Shown: positions 8,324-17,725, counted from the stretch's first letter. The stretch is DNA of 64,000 bases from Paenibacillus pasadenensis DSM 19293 (GCF_000422485.1 NZ_KE383856.1:72656-136655); one strand, 5' to 3'. Notes: generated by a model from the letters alone, not told the origin. Program-made: numbers and translations.

Positions 8324-10714
8324 ATGACCAGCAAGCTCTTGCCTGTGTTCGGCCTGGTTGTCCTGCTGCTCGGCCTGGCTGGGATGGCGCCGGAACAAGC
8401 TTCGGCCGGCACCGCGCCGCTCCTGCAGCGGGTCAATACCGACAAGGCCCGCTACAATCCGGGCGAGCAAGCCGCCATCTATTTGGATTTGAAAAACGGG
8501 ACCGGGTCCAGCTTCGCCGGCTCGGTGACGCTTTATTTCCGCCATCTAGGAGCGGAGGCAGGCCCGGACCAGACCCGGACCGTGTCCCTCGGCGCGGGAC
8601 AAGCGACAACGCTGACGTATGCCTGGACGCCCCCGTCGACCGACTATCGGGGGTATCTGGTGGAGGCATGGGTCCGGGACCAGAGCGGCGCGGTCGTCGA
8701 CTCCGGATCGACGGCGATCGACGTCTCGAGCAACTGGACCAGATTTCCGCGGTACGGCTATGTGAGCGAGTTCGCGGATACGGTCGATACGGCGAACTCG
8801 ACGTGGCAGCTGAAAAACTACCATATCAACGCGCTGCAATTTTATGACTGGCACTGGCAGCACCATCGTCCGAACCCGGATCCGCAGTCCCCGTCCTGGC
8901 AGGATATCGCCAACCGCCGGGTGGCGCGCTCGACGGTGAACGGCTACATAAGCAGCGCTCACCACTACGGCATGAAGGCGATGAACTACAATCTGATCAA
9001 CGGCGCCTTCGACAACTATTGGAACGACGGGGTGCAGGTCGCATGGGGACTGTTCAAGGACAGCGGCGGCAGCTACGACCCGAGCCGCCAGGATCTTCAC
9101 GGGCTTCCGGGCGGCTGGGCAGGCGGGGGAGGAAAGATCTATCTGTTCAATCCCGCGAACCCCGGCTGGCGGAACTACATCTTCACGAGGGAAGAGGAGG
9201 TGTTCCAGAACTTCGCATTCGACGGGTGGCACATGGATACGCTCGGTCCTCGGGGCACGCTCTACGACTGGAACCGCAATGCGGTCCAGCTGGACTCGAC
9301 GTATGCCGGATTCATCAATGCCGCGAAGGCGCGCCTTCAGAAAGAGGTCGTCTTCAACAGCGTCCTGGCCTACGGACAGGATCAGGTGTCCGCGGACTCG
9401 AGCGCGGAATTCGTCTACACGGAGCTGTGGGATGACGACGAATCGAACGACGACTACATCGATCTGCTGCGTCTGGTGGAGCGCTCCAAGGCGCGCAGCG
9501 ACAAGGCCGTCGTATTCGCCGCGTACATGAATTACAAGCATTCGCAGGAGACTCCAGGAGGAACGCAGCGACTGTTCAACGAAGCGTCGGTCAGGCTGGC
9601 GGATGCCGCCATGTTCGCTGCAGGCGCCTCGCACATCGAGCTCGGCGACGGCGGAAGCATGCTGTCGAACGAGTATTTCCCGAACAAGAATCTGGTCATG
9701 AGCGACAGCCTCAAGGCGGCGATGAAGAATTACTACGGGTTCCTGACAGCCTATCAGAACCTGCTGAGGGACGGCGTCGTCAGCGGGTCGAGCCGGATCG
9801 AGCTGACAGGCTTGCCGTCGAGCACGGAGGGCGATGCGGGAGCGGTGTGGAAGTTCTCGAAGTCGAAGGACGGCTACGACATCATCCACCTCATCAACCT
9901 GGAAAACAACGTCTCGACCCGCTGGCGCGATGAGAACGCAGCCTACGCGGCGCCGGATCAATTCGCCGCTGTTCCGGCGAAGATCTACTACGAGGGAACG
10001 CTGCGCCCGAACGCCAAGGTCTGGGTGGCGTCGCCGGACTACGACCATGGCAAGGCGTACAGCCTGAGCTACTCGACCGGATCGGATGCCGGTGGCAGCT
10101 ATGTCTCGCTGACGGTGCCCAAGCTGCACTACTGGGTCATGATCTGGATCGAGAAAGGCTCGAATGAAAGCGGCACGGCGCTTTCGGAAACGTTCGAGGA
10201 CGCATCGGTCGAATCTATGCCGGCCGGCTGGCAGAACGTCAGCGGCTCCTGGCAGGTGTCCCAGCCTGCCGGAGCGACCAAAGAGCTCAAGGCCGCCGCG
10301 GCCAACAGCGTCGTGAACTACATTCGCGGCTTCAATACCGGGGACTACAGCGTCGAAGGCCATGTCTACCTGCCGAACACGGCCCATAATGCCGCTGTTC
10401 TGGCCCGGATGCAGAAAAGCGGAGGCTTCTATCAGCTGGAGCTGAGGGACGGAGCCTCCTGGAAGCTATATAAATTCGACGGCCGATCCACCTGGACGGA
10501 GCTGGCGTCAGGCGCGCACGTCTATTCGCCGGGAAGCTACCATTATTTGAAGCTGACCTGCCGAGGGAACCGCCTGACGGTTGAAGTCGATCTTCAGCAG
10601 AAGGCGACGATCACCGACCTGAACCAGCCTTTCCTGAAAGGGACGGTCGGCTTGCGGGCGGAGTCCGCGGACTACCGGTTCGACAACATCATCGTAACCG
10701 GACTGGCTGGCTGA
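8324..10714 (+). CDS. Secreted GH66 dextranase-like enzyme with C-terminal jelly-roll domain
   Basis: A 796-residue secreted paralogue of the enzyme at 3035. The signal peptide is residues 1-28 (cleavage near EQASAG). The shared N-terminal beta domain is followed by a GH66 barrel with YGYVSEF, FDGWHMDTLG (probable nucleophile D305) and YTELW (probable acid/base E367). Unlike its neighbour the barrel is uninterrupted: AAYMNYKHSQE runs directly into SVRLADAAMFAAGASHIELG. Residues about 620-796 form a separate concanavalin/LamG-like sheet domain (ETFEDASVESMPAGWQNVSGSW at its start), probably carbohydrate binding. There are no SLH repeats, so it should be released. Lack of the CBM insert favours an endo-dextranase over a cyclodextran synthase (inference from the family). 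The start follows AGGAGGAACG at 8310-8319. Confidence 0.9.
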   Translation: MTSKLLPVFGLVVLLLGLAGMAPEQASAGTAPLLQRVNTDKARYNPGEQAAIYLDLKNGTGSSFAGSVTLYFRHLGAEAGPDQTRTVSLGAGQATTLTYAWTPPSTDYRGYLVEAWVRDQSGAVVDSGSTAIDVSSNWTRFPRYGYVSEFADTVDTANSTWQLKNYHINALQFYDWHWQHHRPNPDPQSPSWQDIANRRVARSTVNGYISSAHHYGMKAMNYNLINGAFDNYWNDGVQVAWGLFKDSGGSYDPSRQDLHGLPGGWAGGGGKIYLFNPANPGWRNYIFTREEEVFQNFAFDGWHMDTLGPRGTLYDWNRNAVQLDSTYAGFINAAKARLQKEVVFNSVLAYGQDQVSADSSAEFVYTELWDDDESNDDYIDLLRLVERSKARSDKAVVFAAYMNYKHSQETPGGTQRLFNEASVRLADAAMFAAGASHIELGDGGSMLSNEYFPNKNLVMSDSLKAAMKNYYGFLTAYQNLLRDGVVSGSSRIELTGLPSSTEGDAGAVWKFSKSKDGYDIIHLINLENNVSTRWRDENAAYAAPDQFAAVPAKIYYEGTLRPNAKVWVASPDYDHGKAYSLSYSTGSDAGGSYVSLTVPKLHYWVMIWIEKGSNESGTALSETFEDASVESMPAGWQNVSGSWQVSQPAGATKELKAAAANSVVNYIRGFNTGDYSVEGHVYLPNTAHNAAVLARMQKSGGFYQLELRDGASWKLYKFDGRSTWTELASGAHVYSPGSYHYLKLTCRGNRLTVEVDLQQKATITDLNQPFLKGTVGLRAESADYRFDNIIVTGLAG

Positions 10715-10723
10715 GCGCTCTTG

Positions 10724-10765
10724 AAAAAAGCCCTCCTTTCGTTGCCAAAGGAGGGCTTTCGTGCG
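10724..10765. terminator. Bidirectional terminator between converging GH66 and araC-type genes
   Basis: AAAGCCCTCCTTT and AAAGGAGGGCTTT form a strong stem (10727-10757) with an A run on the left and a T-containing flank on the right, fitting two convergent genes. Confidence 0.75.
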
Positions 10766-10837
10766 TCTGATCCGCCATGGAGCTGACGCGGCAATCGAGG
10801 CTGGACAGACCCGGCCCTTCTTCTCTTCCCCTTCAAG

Positions 10838-11713
10838 TCAGACCGGCTCTTCGCCGCGTGCCGCCCTCGCTCTGGAGGCCTGTCTGGCCCGGTACTCGGA
10901 CGGAGAGCAGCTCATCTCCTTGCGGAACACCTTGGAGAAGTGGTTGGTGTCCGGAAAGCCGACCTGCGCGGCGATGTCCTTGATGCTGAGTCCGCCGGCC
11001 TCCAGCAGGGCGCGAGCGCGCTGCATGCGCTTGCGGTTCAGGTACTTGAGCGGAGAGACGGCGAGATGCTTGTTGAAGTAGCGCACGAGATAGTTGGGAT
11101 GCAGATGGACATGCCGGGACAGGTCGTCCAGCGTAAGCGCCTCGGACAAGCGCTCTTCGATGAAGGAGTCGATCTGCCGCAGGCGTTCGATCTCGTCTCG
11201 CTTGCCGGGGGTGATCCGCAGCTGCGGGTTCGACTCGGCGAGGAAAAAGCCGATGACTTCGAGCAGGACTGCTTTCTCCCGGATCCGCGCCAGCCAGCCG
11301 CCGTCGGCATGCAGCTCCGCAAGCTCGCGGAACAGCCGGGTCAGCGAATCCAGCCGGTCCGGCGGAACGTTCAGCAGCGGCGGGACGTCGATCCATTGAA
11401 ACAGATCCAGCCCTCCCAGCGCTGCGGTGAAATGACACCAATACTTGCGGTAGGGGCGGTCGCTTATGGCGGAGTAGGACTGGCGGACATGCGCCGGCAT
11501 ATGGCAGAGCTGGCCCGCGACGGGGGCATAGGAGCGGCCGTCGATGTCGATCCAGCCCTCGCCGCCGCAGATCAGATAGAACTTATTGTAAGACGGCACA
11601 TAATCAAGCTCGCGCCACTCGGGCGAGCACTCCGTGTAGTAGGCTTCGACCAGGCTGACTTGAAGATGCTGGAGCATCGCGCCCGGCATGGCGTCATGGT
11701 CGTGCATCCGCAT
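10838..11713 (-). CDS. AraC-family transcriptional regulator
   Basis: A 291-residue regulator with an N-terminal cupin-like sensing domain (about residues 15-150, including KFYLICGGEGWIDIDG and QLCHMPAHVRQSYSA) and a C-terminal AraC DNA-binding domain with two helix-turn-helix motifs (LTLDDLSRHVHLHPNYLVRYFNKH and LSIKDIAAQVGFPDTNHFSKVFRK). It is transcribed away from the GH29 gene; the 112-bp gap between the two starts must hold both promoters, so it probably controls the fucosidase and perhaps the GH66/ABC genes. The inducer is not predictable, but regulators of this type in Paenibacillus usually sense sugars. Confidence 0.93.
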   Translation of the reverse strand: MRMHDHDAMPGAMLQHLQVSLVEAYYTECSPEWRELDYVPSYNKFYLICGGEGWIDIDGRSYAPVAGQLCHMPAHVRQSYSAISDRPYRKYWCHFTAALGGLDLFQWIDVPPLLNVPPDRLDSLTRLFRELAELHADGGWLARIREKAVLLEVIGFFLAESNPQLRITPGKRDEIERLRQIDSFIEERLSEALTLDDLSRHVHLHPNYLVRYFNKHLAVSPLKYLNRKRMQRARALLEAGGLSIKDIAAQVGFPDTNHFSKVFRKEMSCSPSEYRARQASRARAARGEEPV

Positions 11714-11825
11714 CCCTCGTTCAATTGGTTAATTTCATCCCCGCAGGAAGCTAACTTGCTGCCTATAGCTTATCACAATTCATTGCTAGACTTGGGCTAT
11801 ACCGAACATGGGGAGGCGCTAGGGC

Positions 11826-13172
11826 ATGAATGAGTTGATCAGGCAACGTACCGAACGGACGGAGTGGTTCCGACATGACCGCTTCGGCATGTTCATCCAT
11901 TGGGGAATCTATGCGATTCCGGCACGGGGCGAATGGGTGCGCAGCTTCGAGAGGATGAGCGACCAGGACTATCAGACTTATGTGGACGAGTTCAACCCGG
12001 AGCGGTACGATCCGAAAGCGTGGGCGAAGGCGGCCAAGGATGCGGGCATGACCTATACGGTGCTGACGGCCAAGCATCATGACGGCTTCTGCCTGTTCGA
12101 CAGCAAGCATACGACGTACAAGTCGACGAACACGCCATGCGGAAGGGACCTCGTCCGCGAGTTCCTCGATGCGTTCCGCGAGGAAGGGCTGAAGGTCGGC
12201 CTCTACTTCTCGCTCATCGATTGGCATCATCCGGATTTCCCGGCGTACGGAGACCGCATCCATCCGATGCGCGACGACGAGAGCTTCCGGCGCGATCCGG
12301 AGCGCTTCGACGCCTACCTGGACGACATGCATGCGCAGGTGCGCGAGCTGCTCACCGGGTACGGCAAGCTGGACATCATGTGGTTCGACTTCTCTTACGA
12401 CGACATGAGAGGGGAAAAATGGCGGGCGACCGAGCTGATGACGATGATCCGCGAGTTCCAGCCGCAGATCATCGTCGACAACCGGCTCGAGGCGAGCGGA
12501 GAAGAAGGGGGCTCGATCTATTCCCGGACCCCGAGCTTCTTTTCGGGCGATTTCGCTTCGCCGGAGCAGATCATCCCTCCGCAGGGCATTACGGACGAGG
12601 ACGGACGACCCATCCCCTGGGAAGCCTGCATGACGCTGAACAACAACTGGGGCTATGCGGCGAACGACCATGCGTACAAGTCGGCGAAAACCGTCATCCG
12701 CAAGCTGGTCGAGTGCGTGAGCAAAAACGGCAATCTGCTGCTTAATGTCGGACCGGACGCGAAGGGAGAGATTCCGCGGCGATCGCTGAGCGTCCTGACG
12801 GAGGTAGGAGCCTGGATGCGCCGCAACGGGGAAAGCATCTACGGCTGCGGGGAAGCGGGCCTCGACAAGCCGGAGTGGGGCCGCTACACGCGCAAGGGCG
12901 ACAAGCTGTATGCGCATATCTTTGAAGAAAGCGTCGGTCCGGTTAATCTGTCCGGTCTGGGCGGCCAGGTGAAAAAAGCGAGGCTGCTGGAAGACGGCTC
13001 GGAGCTGTTCGTCTCCCGTCCGTGGAATGCCAAGCTGTATCCGAACGACGAATTTTTCAATTTCGCGCAGCCGGAGCACTTCACCTATCCGCTGCCGGAT
13101 GAGCTGGATACCGTCGTCGAGATCACGCTGGACGATCCGCATGGGAAATCGGGAAGCCAGGGGAGGCCGTAA
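11826..13172 (+). CDS. Alpha-L-fucosidase-like enzyme, family GH29
   Basis: A 448-residue cytoplasmic enzyme with no signal peptide. It has the GH29 signatures RFGMFIHWGIYAIPARGEW near the start, AKHHDGFCLFDS, VGLYFSLIDWHHPDF and LDIMWFDFSYDD; D188 in the last segment is at the position of the conserved nucleophile. The fold ends with LLLNVGPDAKGEIP followed by a short beta domain. It would remove alpha-L-fucose (or a related sugar) from imported oligosaccharides. It is divergent from the araC-type gene and ends at a strong terminator, so it is probably monocistronic. The exact sugar preference is uncertain because GH29 contains enzymes of several specificities. Confidence 0.92.
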   Translation: MNELIRQRTERTEWFRHDRFGMFIHWGIYAIPARGEWVRSFERMSDQDYQTYVDEFNPERYDPKAWAKAAKDAGMTYTVLTAKHHDGFCLFDSKHTTYKSTNTPCGRDLVREFLDAFREEGLKVGLYFSLIDWHHPDFPAYGDRIHPMRDDESFRRDPERFDAYLDDMHAQVRELLTGYGKLDIMWFDFSYDDMRGEKWRATELMTMIREFQPQIIVDNRLEASGEEGGSIYSRTPSFFSGDFASPEQIIPPQGITDEDGRPIPWEACMTLNNNWGYAANDHAYKSAKTVIRKLVECVSKNGNLLLNVGPDAKGEIPRRSLSVLTEVGAWMRRNGESIYGCGEAGLDKPEWGRYTRKGDKLYAHIFEESVGPVNLSGLGGQVKKARLLEDGSELFVSRPWNAKLYPNDEFFNFAQPEHFTYPLPDELDTVVEITLDDPHGKSGSQGRP

Positions 13173-13228
13173 GGGCTTGCCGGCACGGCGGCCTCTCCCG
13201 CGCCGCATCGCCTGAACAAGCGTCCGCC

Positions 13229-13268
13229 AACCGGCGAAGCACTCGTTGCTTCGCCGGTTCGCTTTTTA
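13229..13268 (+). terminator. Rho-independent terminator after the GH29 gene
   Basis: A 13-bp perfect stem, AACCGGCGAAGCA with TGCTTCGCCGGTT, closes on a 5-base loop and is followed by CGCTTTTTA. Confidence 0.85.
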
Positions 13269-13435
13269 TGGCGCGAATCCCCACGGGGCAGGGGGCCGTC
13301 TCCCGCCCCGATCTTGACCTTACTTGAATCGATCCCCATAGAAAAGAGCCGCAGCAGCGAGAATGGGCGCGATTCATTTCGATGATTGCGCTTTCTTTGA
13401 CTTCCGGGCTTGTCGCCTGCTTTTCCTAAAAGCCT

Positions 13436-13441
13436 TATAAT
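13436..13441 (+). promoter_or_regulatory. Candidate -10 box for the SulP gene
   Basis: A perfect TATAAT lies 56 bp before the TTG start. The best -35 candidate, TTGTCG at 13410-13415, has a 20-bp spacing, so the promoter assignment is tentative. Confidence 0.4.
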
Positions 13442-13496
13442 GCTCGGTTAGAAGAGGTGCATCGGAAATTCCGCTCATCAGGAGGGTACATTCGTC

Positions 13497-14954
13497 TTGA
13501 ACCGCATATCCCGCTGGAAGCAGGAGTGGCTCCCGAATCCGGGAACGAACATCCTGTCCGGCATCACTGTCGCTTTGGCGCTCATTCCCGAGACGCTGGC
13601 CTTTTCGATCATCGCGGGCGTCAGCCCGATGGTCGGGCTCATCACGTCCTGCATGATCGCCATCATCATCTCGTTCGCCGGCGGCCGTCCGGCGATGATC
13701 TCCGCCGCCACCGGCGCGCTCGCGCTGCTCATGGTCGGCCTCGTCCGCGATCACGGCGTGGAATACCTGTTCGCCGCGACGATCCTGACCGGCATCATCC
13801 AGCTCGTCATCGGCTGGCTGAAGCTCGGCAGCCTGATCCGCTTCGTGCCGCATTCGGTCATGAACGGCTTCGTGAACGCGCTGGCGATCATGATCTTCAT
13901 GGCCCAGCTCGTGCACTTCCAGGGCCAGGGCTGGACGATGTACGCGCTCGTCGGCCTCGCGCTCGCTATCGTGTTCGGGCTGCCGAAGCTGACCCGCGCG
14001 TTCCCGTCCGCGCTCGCCGCGATCATCGTCGTGTCCGCCGTCGCCATGATCTTCAAGCTCGACGCGCTGACCGTCGGCGACATCGCCGACTTCTCCGGCA
14101 CGCTGCCGATGCTGCATCTGCCGGACTTCGTTCCGAACCTGGACAATCTGCTCATCATCCTGCCCTACTCGGCCTCGATGGCGCTCGTCGGGCTGCTGGA
14201 GTCGCTGCTGACGTCCAACATCCTCGACGAGATCACCGATACGCCGAGCGACAAAAACCGCGAGGTCAAAGGCCAGGGCATCGCCAACTTCGCTACCGGC
14301 TTCTTCGGCGGCATGGCGGGCTGCGCGATGATCGGCCAATCGGTCATCAACGTGCGCTCCGGCGGACGCACGCGGCTGTCGACGCTGACGGCGGGCGTCG
14401 TCCTGCTGCTGCTGATCCTGTTCCTCAGTCCGGTCGTCAAGCAGATCCCGATGGCGGCGCTCGTCGGCGTCATGTTCATGGTCGCGATCGGCTCGTTCAA
14501 CTGGAAGTCGCTCGGCGAGCTGAAGCGCGCCCCGATCGGCGACTCGATCGTCATGCTGGCGACCGTCGGCGTCGTCCTGTACACGCATAACCTCGGCCTC
14601 GGCGTCATCGTCGGCGTGCTGCTGAGCGCGGTCATCTTCGCCCGGCGCATCTCGCGCATCGCCGTGAAGGCGCAGCCGCAGCCGGACGGCAGCCTGCGCT
14701 ATGCGGTGAGCGGCCAGCTGTTTTTCGCGACGGCGACCGATTTCGGCGACGCCTTCGACTCGGCCGGCGATCCCGAGCTCGTAACGATCGACTTTTCGGA
14801 CGCCCATGTGTGGGATCACTCCGGCGTCAATGCGATCGCCCGCATCCGGGGCAAGTACCTGGAGGCCGGCAAAAGCTGCGACGTTGTCGGGCTCAACGAG
14901 GAGAGCGGCCGGCTCGTCGAGAAGATGGGCTTGGAATCGTACGGCACGCTGTAG
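13497..14954 (+). CDS. SulP-family anion transporter with STAS domain
   Basis: A 485-residue polytopic membrane protein. Residues 1-390 contain the SulP transmembrane core with ALIPETLAFSIIAGVSPMVGL, FVNALAIMIFMAQL and a GQGIANFATGFFGGMAGCAMIGQS segment; residues about 400-485 form a cytoplasmic STAS domain with VTIDFSDAHVWDHSGVNAI. Members carry sulfate, bicarbonate or other anions; this short bacterial type with a HVWDxSxV STAS motif is often annotated as a sulfate permease, but the substrate cannot be fixed here. Start is TTG at 13497 with AGGAGGG at 13480-13486. The gene is flanked by terminators on both sides and stands alone. Confidence 0.92.
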   Translation: MNRISRWKQEWLPNPGTNILSGITVALALIPETLAFSIIAGVSPMVGLITSCMIAIIISFAGGRPAMISAATGALALLMVGLVRDHGVEYLFAATILTGIIQLVIGWLKLGSLIRFVPHSVMNGFVNALAIMIFMAQLVHFQGQGWTMYALVGLALAIVFGLPKLTRAFPSALAAIIVVSAVAMIFKLDALTVGDIADFSGTLPMLHLPDFVPNLDNLLIILPYSASMALVGLLESLLTSNILDEITDTPSDKNREVKGQGIANFATGFFGGMAGCAMIGQSVINVRSGGRTRLSTLTAGVVLLLLILFLSPVVKQIPMAALVGVMFMVAIGSFNWKSLGELKRAPIGDSIVMLATVGVVLYTHNLGLGVIVGVLLSAVIFARRISRIAVKAQPQPDGSLRYAVSGQLFFATATDFGDAFDSAGDPELVTIDFSDAHVWDHSGVNAIARIRGKYLEAGKSCDVVGLNEESGRLVEKMGLESYGTL

Positions 14955-14980
14955 AGGAAGACGCATCGCGCAGCCAACAA

Positions 14981-15020
14981 AGGATGGGAGGAAGCAGCCG
15001 CTTCCTTCCATCCTTTTTTG
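14981..15020 (+). terminator. Rho-independent terminator after the SulP gene
   Basis: AGGATGGGAGGAAG pairs with CTTCCTTCCATCCT across a short loop, followed by TTTTTTG. Confidence 0.8.
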
Positions 15021-15291
15021 CATGCGCTCCTTTTGAATTAATGTAATATTATGTAATTTGACATGGGCAAGTCAGGGGATGTTGAAGAAGAAAACAATGA
15101 ATTTACCCGGATAAAACCAGGTTGAAACCGGTTTAAAAAAATAAAAAATAAAGCAAAAAAGAGTCATCCAAACGGATCCGGCCTGCGTTCCACTCCATGA
15201 AAGCAGCTCAAGCCGACCGCCGGGCATCATCCCCGGACGGAGCCAGCCACGGCAATCCGCATTGACCCCATACCCGAAGGAGTGACTGTTC
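15021..15291. other. AT-rich intergenic region upstream of the stalk-domain gene
   Basis: This 270-bp stretch is far richer in A and T than its surroundings, with repeated ATGTAAT words near 15042-15056, a TTGACA at 15058-15063, and a palindromic AAACCGGTTT near 15126 followed by a long A-rich run. No -10 at proper spacing from the TTGACA was found. It probably holds the promoter of the next gene; no small gene is convincing. Confidence 0.4.
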
Positions 15292-16917
15292 ATGAAGATC
15301 ACGAAAGCGCTCGCCCCTGTCCTGACCCTCGCCCTCGCCATCCCAGCCGGATGGGCTGCGGCCGTCCCCGCCCCGGCCGCGGCGCCTACGGCCGTGACGC
15401 CGGCCGCCGATCTGCGCGCCAGCCTCGACCATCTGCTCTCGGAGCACTTCGCGCTCGCCGTCGCGGCGATGACCAAAGCGTATGACGGCTCCAAGGATGC
15501 GGCGGCCGCCCTCAAGGCGCTCGACCAGAACGCGCTCGACATGCTGCCGGCGATCGAGATGCTGTACGGCAAAGCCGGAGCGGACGAGTTCGGCCGCATC
15601 TTCCGTTCGCACAACGCTTCCACCGACGAGCTGGCCAAGGCCAAGAAGATGAACAACGCCGACGCGGTAAAAGCGGCGGAAGCGAAGGTGCAGGGCTTCG
15701 TGGACGAATTCTCCACGTTCCTCGCCGCGGCGACCGCGAACAACCTCCCGAAGGCAGCCGCCATGGACGCGCTGAAGCTGCATGAGGCGCAGGTGCAGAC
15801 CGTATTCGATGAGTATGTGCAGGGCGACTACGCCGATGCGTACAAAGCGTATCGCGAAGGCTACAAGACGATGTTCACGATCAGCAAGGCGCTGTCCGGC
15901 GCGATCGTCAAGCAGATGCCGGATAAGTTCGGCGGCTCCTCCGTCGATACGAAGGCCGCCGATTTGCGCTCGACGCTGAATAGGCTCGTGTCCGAGCATG
16001 TGGCGCTGTCGGTGCTGCAGATGCAGAAGCAGTTCGACGGAGCGAAGGACGCCTCCGCGCTCGTCGGCGCCGAGGCGATGAACACCGCCGACTGGAAAGC
16101 GGCGATCGCGTCCCTGTACGGCAGCGCCGGAGCCGACGCGTTCGAGAAGCTGTGGACCGGCGACCACATCAACGCCCAGTCGGACTACGTGAACGCCGTG
16201 AAGGCCGGCGACATGGCCGCCAAGCAGGCCGTTCAAGCGCGCTTCAACACGTTCTCGAAGGACTTCGGCTCGTTCCTCGGCACCGCCACCGAAGGCAAGC
16301 TGCCGGCTGCCGCCGCTACCGAAGCGCTTCTGAAGCATGAGAGCCAGATCCAGATGGCGTTCGACAGCTACGCCGCCGGCAATTACGATGCGGCTTACGC
16401 GACGGACCGCGAAGGCTTCAAGTTCGTCTTCGGCGTCGGCCAAGGCCTCGGCGACGCGATCGTCAGGCAGAAGCCGTCGATGTTCGCCGAAGCGACGCCA
16501 GCGCCGACACCGACGCCGACTCCGGTCGAGCCGTCCATGACGACGGTCTGGATGAAGCTGAACAGCATGCAGCTGAACATCAACGGCGGCACGACCCAGA
16601 TGGATACGACGCCGGTCATGTGGAACGGCATGACGTACATCCCGCTTCGCTTCCTGAGCGAGGGCATCGGCGCGACGGTCAGCTTCGACGGCAAGGCCAA
16701 GGCAGTCTGGATCAGCGCCGGCTCCGACAAGCTCGGCTTCTGGGTGAACCAGAAAACGTACTCGGTCAACGGCCAAAGCATGACGGCTCCGGCCGCTCCG
16801 GTCATCGACAAGAACGGCCGCACGCTCGTGCCGCTGCGCTTCATCGCCGAGCTGCTGGACTGGAACGTCGCTTTCGCCGCCAAGGACGGCTCCATCACGC
16901 TGACGAGGATGAACTGA
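15292..16917 (+). CDS. Secreted protein with duplicated helical domain and copper-amine-oxidase-like stalk domain
   Basis: A 541-residue exported protein. Residues 1-31 are a signal peptide. Two tandem helical repeats of about 175 residues follow (ADLRASLDHLLSEHFALAVAAM and ADLRSTLNRLVSEHVALSVLQM begin each; both end in a GxAIVxQxPxxF motif). After a Pro/Thr linker near residue 400, residues about 415-541 match the stalk domain found in many Paenibacillus surface proteins (LQLNINGGTTQMDTTPVMWNGMTYIPLRFLSEGIGATV, then TLVPLRFIAELLDWNV). This domain is named after copper amine oxidase but has no catalytic role. The helical repeats resemble families found with surface proteins; function unknown. 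RBS GAAGGAG at 15276-15282. Confidence 0.85.
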   Translation: MKITKALAPVLTLALAIPAGWAAAVPAPAAAPTAVTPAADLRASLDHLLSEHFALAVAAMTKAYDGSKDAAAALKALDQNALDMLPAIEMLYGKAGADEFGRIFRSHNASTDELAKAKKMNNADAVKAAEAKVQGFVDEFSTFLAAATANNLPKAAAMDALKLHEAQVQTVFDEYVQGDYADAYKAYREGYKTMFTISKALSGAIVKQMPDKFGGSSVDTKAADLRSTLNRLVSEHVALSVLQMQKQFDGAKDASALVGAEAMNTADWKAAIASLYGSAGADAFEKLWTGDHINAQSDYVNAVKAGDMAAKQAVQARFNTFSKDFGSFLGTATEGKLPAAAATEALLKHESQIQMAFDSYAAGNYDAAYATDREGFKFVFGVGQGLGDAIVRQKPSMFAEATPAPTPTPTPVEPSMTTVWMKLNSMQLNINGGTTQMDTTPVMWNGMTYIPLRFLSEGIGATVSFDGKAKAVWISAGSDKLGFWVNQKTYSVNGQSMTAPAAPVIDKNGRTLVPLRFIAELLDWNVAFAAKDGSITLTRMN

Positions 16918-16998
16918 TCCGTGCCGAGCGCGAGGGCGCTCGCAGCGCCATCGCCGACGAGCCGGACAACGCCGGCATCGCGGCCCGCATCATCCGTG

Positions 16999-17030
16999 AA
17001 GCTCCCGCCCATGGGCGGGAGCTTTTTTGC
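16999..17030 (+). terminator. Rho-independent terminator after the stalk-domain gene
   Basis: AAGCTCCCGCCC and GGGCGGGAGCTT pair around a two-base centre (16999-17024), followed by a T run. Confidence 0.85.
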
Positions 17031-17119
17031 GTTCCCAGCTGGACTTTAGTCGGGTTTTGCGCCAGCGGGCAACTTATCCAAGCCCCCGCTCGTTGTAGGG
17101 ATTGGAGGTGTCACTTCAT

Positions 17120-17725
17120 ATGAACAAACGTACATCACGGTCAAAAACGAGGCTGCTGTCTCTATCCGGAGCCGTGCTGCTGCTGGCGCTGGCCGGCTGC
17201 TCCGGCTCGAACGAGTCGCTGCAGGGGGCATCCCCGTCGCCGCTGCCTAGCGTCAGCCCTTCGCCCTCCGCGGCTCCTTCTCCTTCGCCAAGCCCGCCGG
17301 CACCGTCGGCATCGCCTTCGGAAGAGCCTGCGCCATCCGCCGCTCCGTCCGAGCCGGAAGCCAAAAAAGGCGAAGGCAAGTTCAGCGGCCTGGCCGATTC
17401 GCATACGATCGAGATCGAGATGGACGGCCGGCATGAGTCGTTCCAGCTTGGCGAAGGAACGGCCGAAGCGGCCTTCGAGCTGGAGCCGGGCGATCTCGTC
17501 TCGTTCGAGTATACCGAGCAGCCGGTCGAGGGCGACCCTCAGGCGAAGCAGCTGATGCTGACGTCGCTGGCCAAGGCCGAGCCTCCGGCGAGCTTATCGT
17601 CCATCCCCAGCCCTTCGGCCCCGAAGCCGGCATCCGCGTTTTGTCGCGGAGCCGGCTTTTTGCTTTATGCACAGAATTATCCCCACTATGAACAGCCGCT
17701 ATGCCCAGGAAAGTTAAGCTTGTGA
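17120..17725 (+). CDS. Small Ser/Pro-rich lipoprotein of unknown function
   Basis: A roughly 200-residue lipoprotein: the lipobox LALAGC ends near residue 27, followed by about 65 residues of Ser/Pro/Ala linker and a compact beta-rich domain (GKFSGLADSHTIEIEMDGRHESFQLGEG and FELEPGDLVSFEYTEQ) of the kind that binds or masks wall components; no family is recognised with confidence. ATG 17120 is preferred over an upstream TTG because GGAGGTG sits 9 bp before it. The frame continues through a clear terminator stem at 17624-17658 and two DnaA-box-like 9-mers before its stop, so the last 30-40 residues are probably not original protein sequence: either a stop codon was lost or the terminator has become internal. 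Confidence 0.7.
   Translation: MNKRTSRSKTRLLSLSGAVLLLALAGCSGSNESLQGASPSPLPSVSPSPSAAPSPSPSPPAPSASPSEEPAPSAAPSEPEAKKGEGKFSGLADSHTIEIEMDGRHESFQLGEGTAEAAFELEPGDLVSFEYTEQPVEGDPQAKQLMLTSLAKAEPPASLSSIPSPSAPKPASAFCRGAGFLLYAQNYPHYEQPLCPGKLSL
17624..17664 (+). terminator. Terminator-like hairpin inside the lipoprotein reading frame
   Basis: AAGCCGGC pairs with GCCGGCTT, with a second inner pairing TCCGCG/CGCGGA, then TTTTGC. It would terminate the lipoprotein transcript before the annotated stop codon. Confidence 0.65.
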
